NCBI RefSeq assembly: GCF_030012215.1
Contig: NZ_JASCXX010000008.1
Coordinates: 124,001-188,000, forward strand
Origin: Anaerobaca lacustris
Lineage (GTDB): Bacteria; Planctomycetota; Phycisphaerae; Sedimentisphaerales; Anaerobacaceae
Direction: 5' to 3'
DNA: 64,000 nucleotides
In this document: piece after piece, positions 63,137-64,000 of the stretch
Layout: every line of letters starts with the position of its first letter
How positions within the stretch are numbered: the first letter of the stretch is position 1
The notes under the pieces: model-generated
The model's input: only the letters and a program-made list of their open reading frames with translations
Databases searched by the model: none
What the model was told of the DNA's origin: nothing
Program-made: the position numbers and the translations under genes

Positions 63137-64000
63137 CAGTAGACCTCCGGGACGAAGGTCTGGTCGGTGATCGGCGGGCGGACGTACCCCTTCTCTTCCT
63201 GTCGGGGCGGCAGTTCGATGGGCTCGGGCGTCAGGTCCCGATACGGAATCTGGCTCAGCAAATGGTGGATGCAATTCAGGCGCGCCCGCCGCTTGTTGTC
63301 GGCGGCCACCACATACCACGGGGCCTGCTTGATGTCCGTGTACTGGAACATTTCGTCCTTGGCCTTCGAGTACTCCACCCACCGTGCACGGGACTCCATG
63401 TCCATCGGGCTGAGTTTCCACCGCTTGGCCGGGTCGTCGATTCGGGCCTGGAAGCGCTGCTCCTGCTCCTCGTCCGAGATGGAGAACCAGTATTTGATCA
63501 GCAGGATGCCCGAACGGATCAGCATCCGTTCGAACTCCGGACAGGACCGGAAGAATTCCCGGTACTCCTGCTCCGTGCAGAACCCCATCACGCGCTCGAC
63601 GCCGGCCCGGTTGTACCAGCTCCGATCGAACAGCACCATCTCCCCGGCCGCCGGCAGATGGGCGACGTACCGCTGGAAATACCACTGCGACCTCTCCCGC
63701 CCGGTCGGCGTCGCCAACGCCGCCACCCGGCAGATGCGTGGATTCAGCCGCTGCGTGATACGCTTGATCACCCCACCCTTGCCCGCCGCGTCGCGTCCCT
63801 CGAACAGAACCACCACCTTCAAGCCCTCGTGCTTGATCCACTCCTGGAGCTTGACCAATTCGATCTGGAGTTTGTTCAGTTCGCGTTCGTAGACTTTGCG
63901 CTTGATCTTGCGCGGGTCCTTCTTCTGAGGCTCGATGAATCGGCGCGCCCCACCGTCACGAGCCGGGGCGGCATCCGCCGCCTTCGGTCCTTTGCCAAGC
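63136..64000 (-). CDS. ppk2: Polyphosphate kinase 2; 5' end cut by window
   Basis: 288 codons visible, open to the window edge. The N-terminal part includes KKDPRKIKRKVYERELNKLQ and EWIKHEGLKVVVLFEGRDAA (Walker A GRDAAGKGG). Walker B/lid segments are EMVLFDRSWYNRAGVERVMG and RWKLSPMDMESRARW. The end is NCIHHLLSQIPYRDL ... PEVY. It is a class I PPK2, using polyphosphate to phosphorylate ADP or GDP (or the reverse). The downstream exported protein is translationally coupled. Confidence 0.92.
   Translation of the reverse strand, partial: LGKGPKAADAAPARDGGARRFIEPQKKDPRKIKRKVYERELNKLQIELVKLQEWIKHEGLKVVVLFEGRDAAGKGGVIKRITQRLNPRICRVAALATPTGRERSQWYFQRYVAHLPAAGEMVLFDRSWYNRAGVERVMGFCTEQEYREFFRSCPEFERMLIRSGILLIKYWFSISDEEQEQRFQARIDDPAKRWKLSPMDMESRARWVEYSKAKDEMFQYTDIKQAPWYVVAADNKRRARLNCIHHLLSQIPYRDLTPEPIELPPRQEEKGYVRPPITDQTFVPEVY

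Overview
The window is a high-GC bacterial chromosome segment, most likely from a member of the Planctomycetota. I infer class Phycisphaerae, near Sedimentisphaerales. The evidence is exported proteins with LamG or PQQ-sugar-dehydrogenase domains that end in dockerin-like repeats (GDLNNDCRVDLADLAILAGN type), a TAT-exported sulfatase and sugar isomerase, CBM9/DUF5916 proteins, GH172 and GH130 enzymes, and dense short palindromic intergenic repeats. Several genes have readable sigma70-type promoters (TTGnnn, 16-17 bp, TATAAT-like). I saw no rRNA, tRNA or CRISPR array.

Layout. 0-9.4 kb is carbohydrate-related: GH172/beta-propeller fusion, LamG-dockerin protein, nucleotide-sugar dehydrogenase, a PIN toxin-like pair, GT4 and GH130. 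9.5-19 kb holds housekeeping and small genes (RNase Z-like hydrolase, DUF434, PQQ sugar dehydrogenase, rsmH, a MIF/tautomerase homologue, methyltransferase, GT9, NUDIX). 18.9-24.7 kb has a large membrane GT-C-like protein, a GT2 and a GGCT-amidoligase-like fusion. 24.9-28.8 kb has an aspartate aminotransferase, a two-gene AAA ATPase/TOPRIM-like pair and a TAT-exported sugar isomerase. 29-32.9 kb has a Cys-rich membrane protein, guaB and guaA.

34.1-40.5 kb is the most unusual block. It is a compact five-gene cassette whose base composition looks less GC-rich than its surroundings: QueD, a DUF6884-TGT (DpdA-like) protein, a UvrD-like helicase, a Cas4/AddB-type Fe-S PD-(D/E)XK nuclease and a four-helix membrane protein. 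I read it as a candidate 7-deazaguanine DNA-modification and restriction/defence system in minimal form. It lies between two repeat-filled, gene-free stretches that carry the same repeat in opposite orientation.

41.2-49.1 kb carries a PHP phosphoesterase, two CBM9 proteins, a DUF2007 membrane protein, SppA and a NYN-domain protein. 49.2-56 kb is a same-strand cluster with an IscR-like Rrf2 regulator followed by cysK, cysE, nadA, metY, nifU and nifS, joining cysteine supply to Fe-S assembly and an Fe-S client enzyme. 56.3-64 kb has a GT4 fused to a probable alpha/alpha-barrel domain, exonuclease III, sulfatase, DUF1593 protein, a lectin-like/lyase-like exported protein and PPK2 (cut by the window end).

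Repeats are a second theme: at least five families of GTAG-initiated palindromes, mostly in inverted pairs (REPIN-like). One pair is inserted in frame inside the DUF434 coding sequence. There are also a 21-bp minisatellite of 11 units, an AT-rich dispersed repeat and heptamer-like tandem repeats. No transposase that could move them is in the window.
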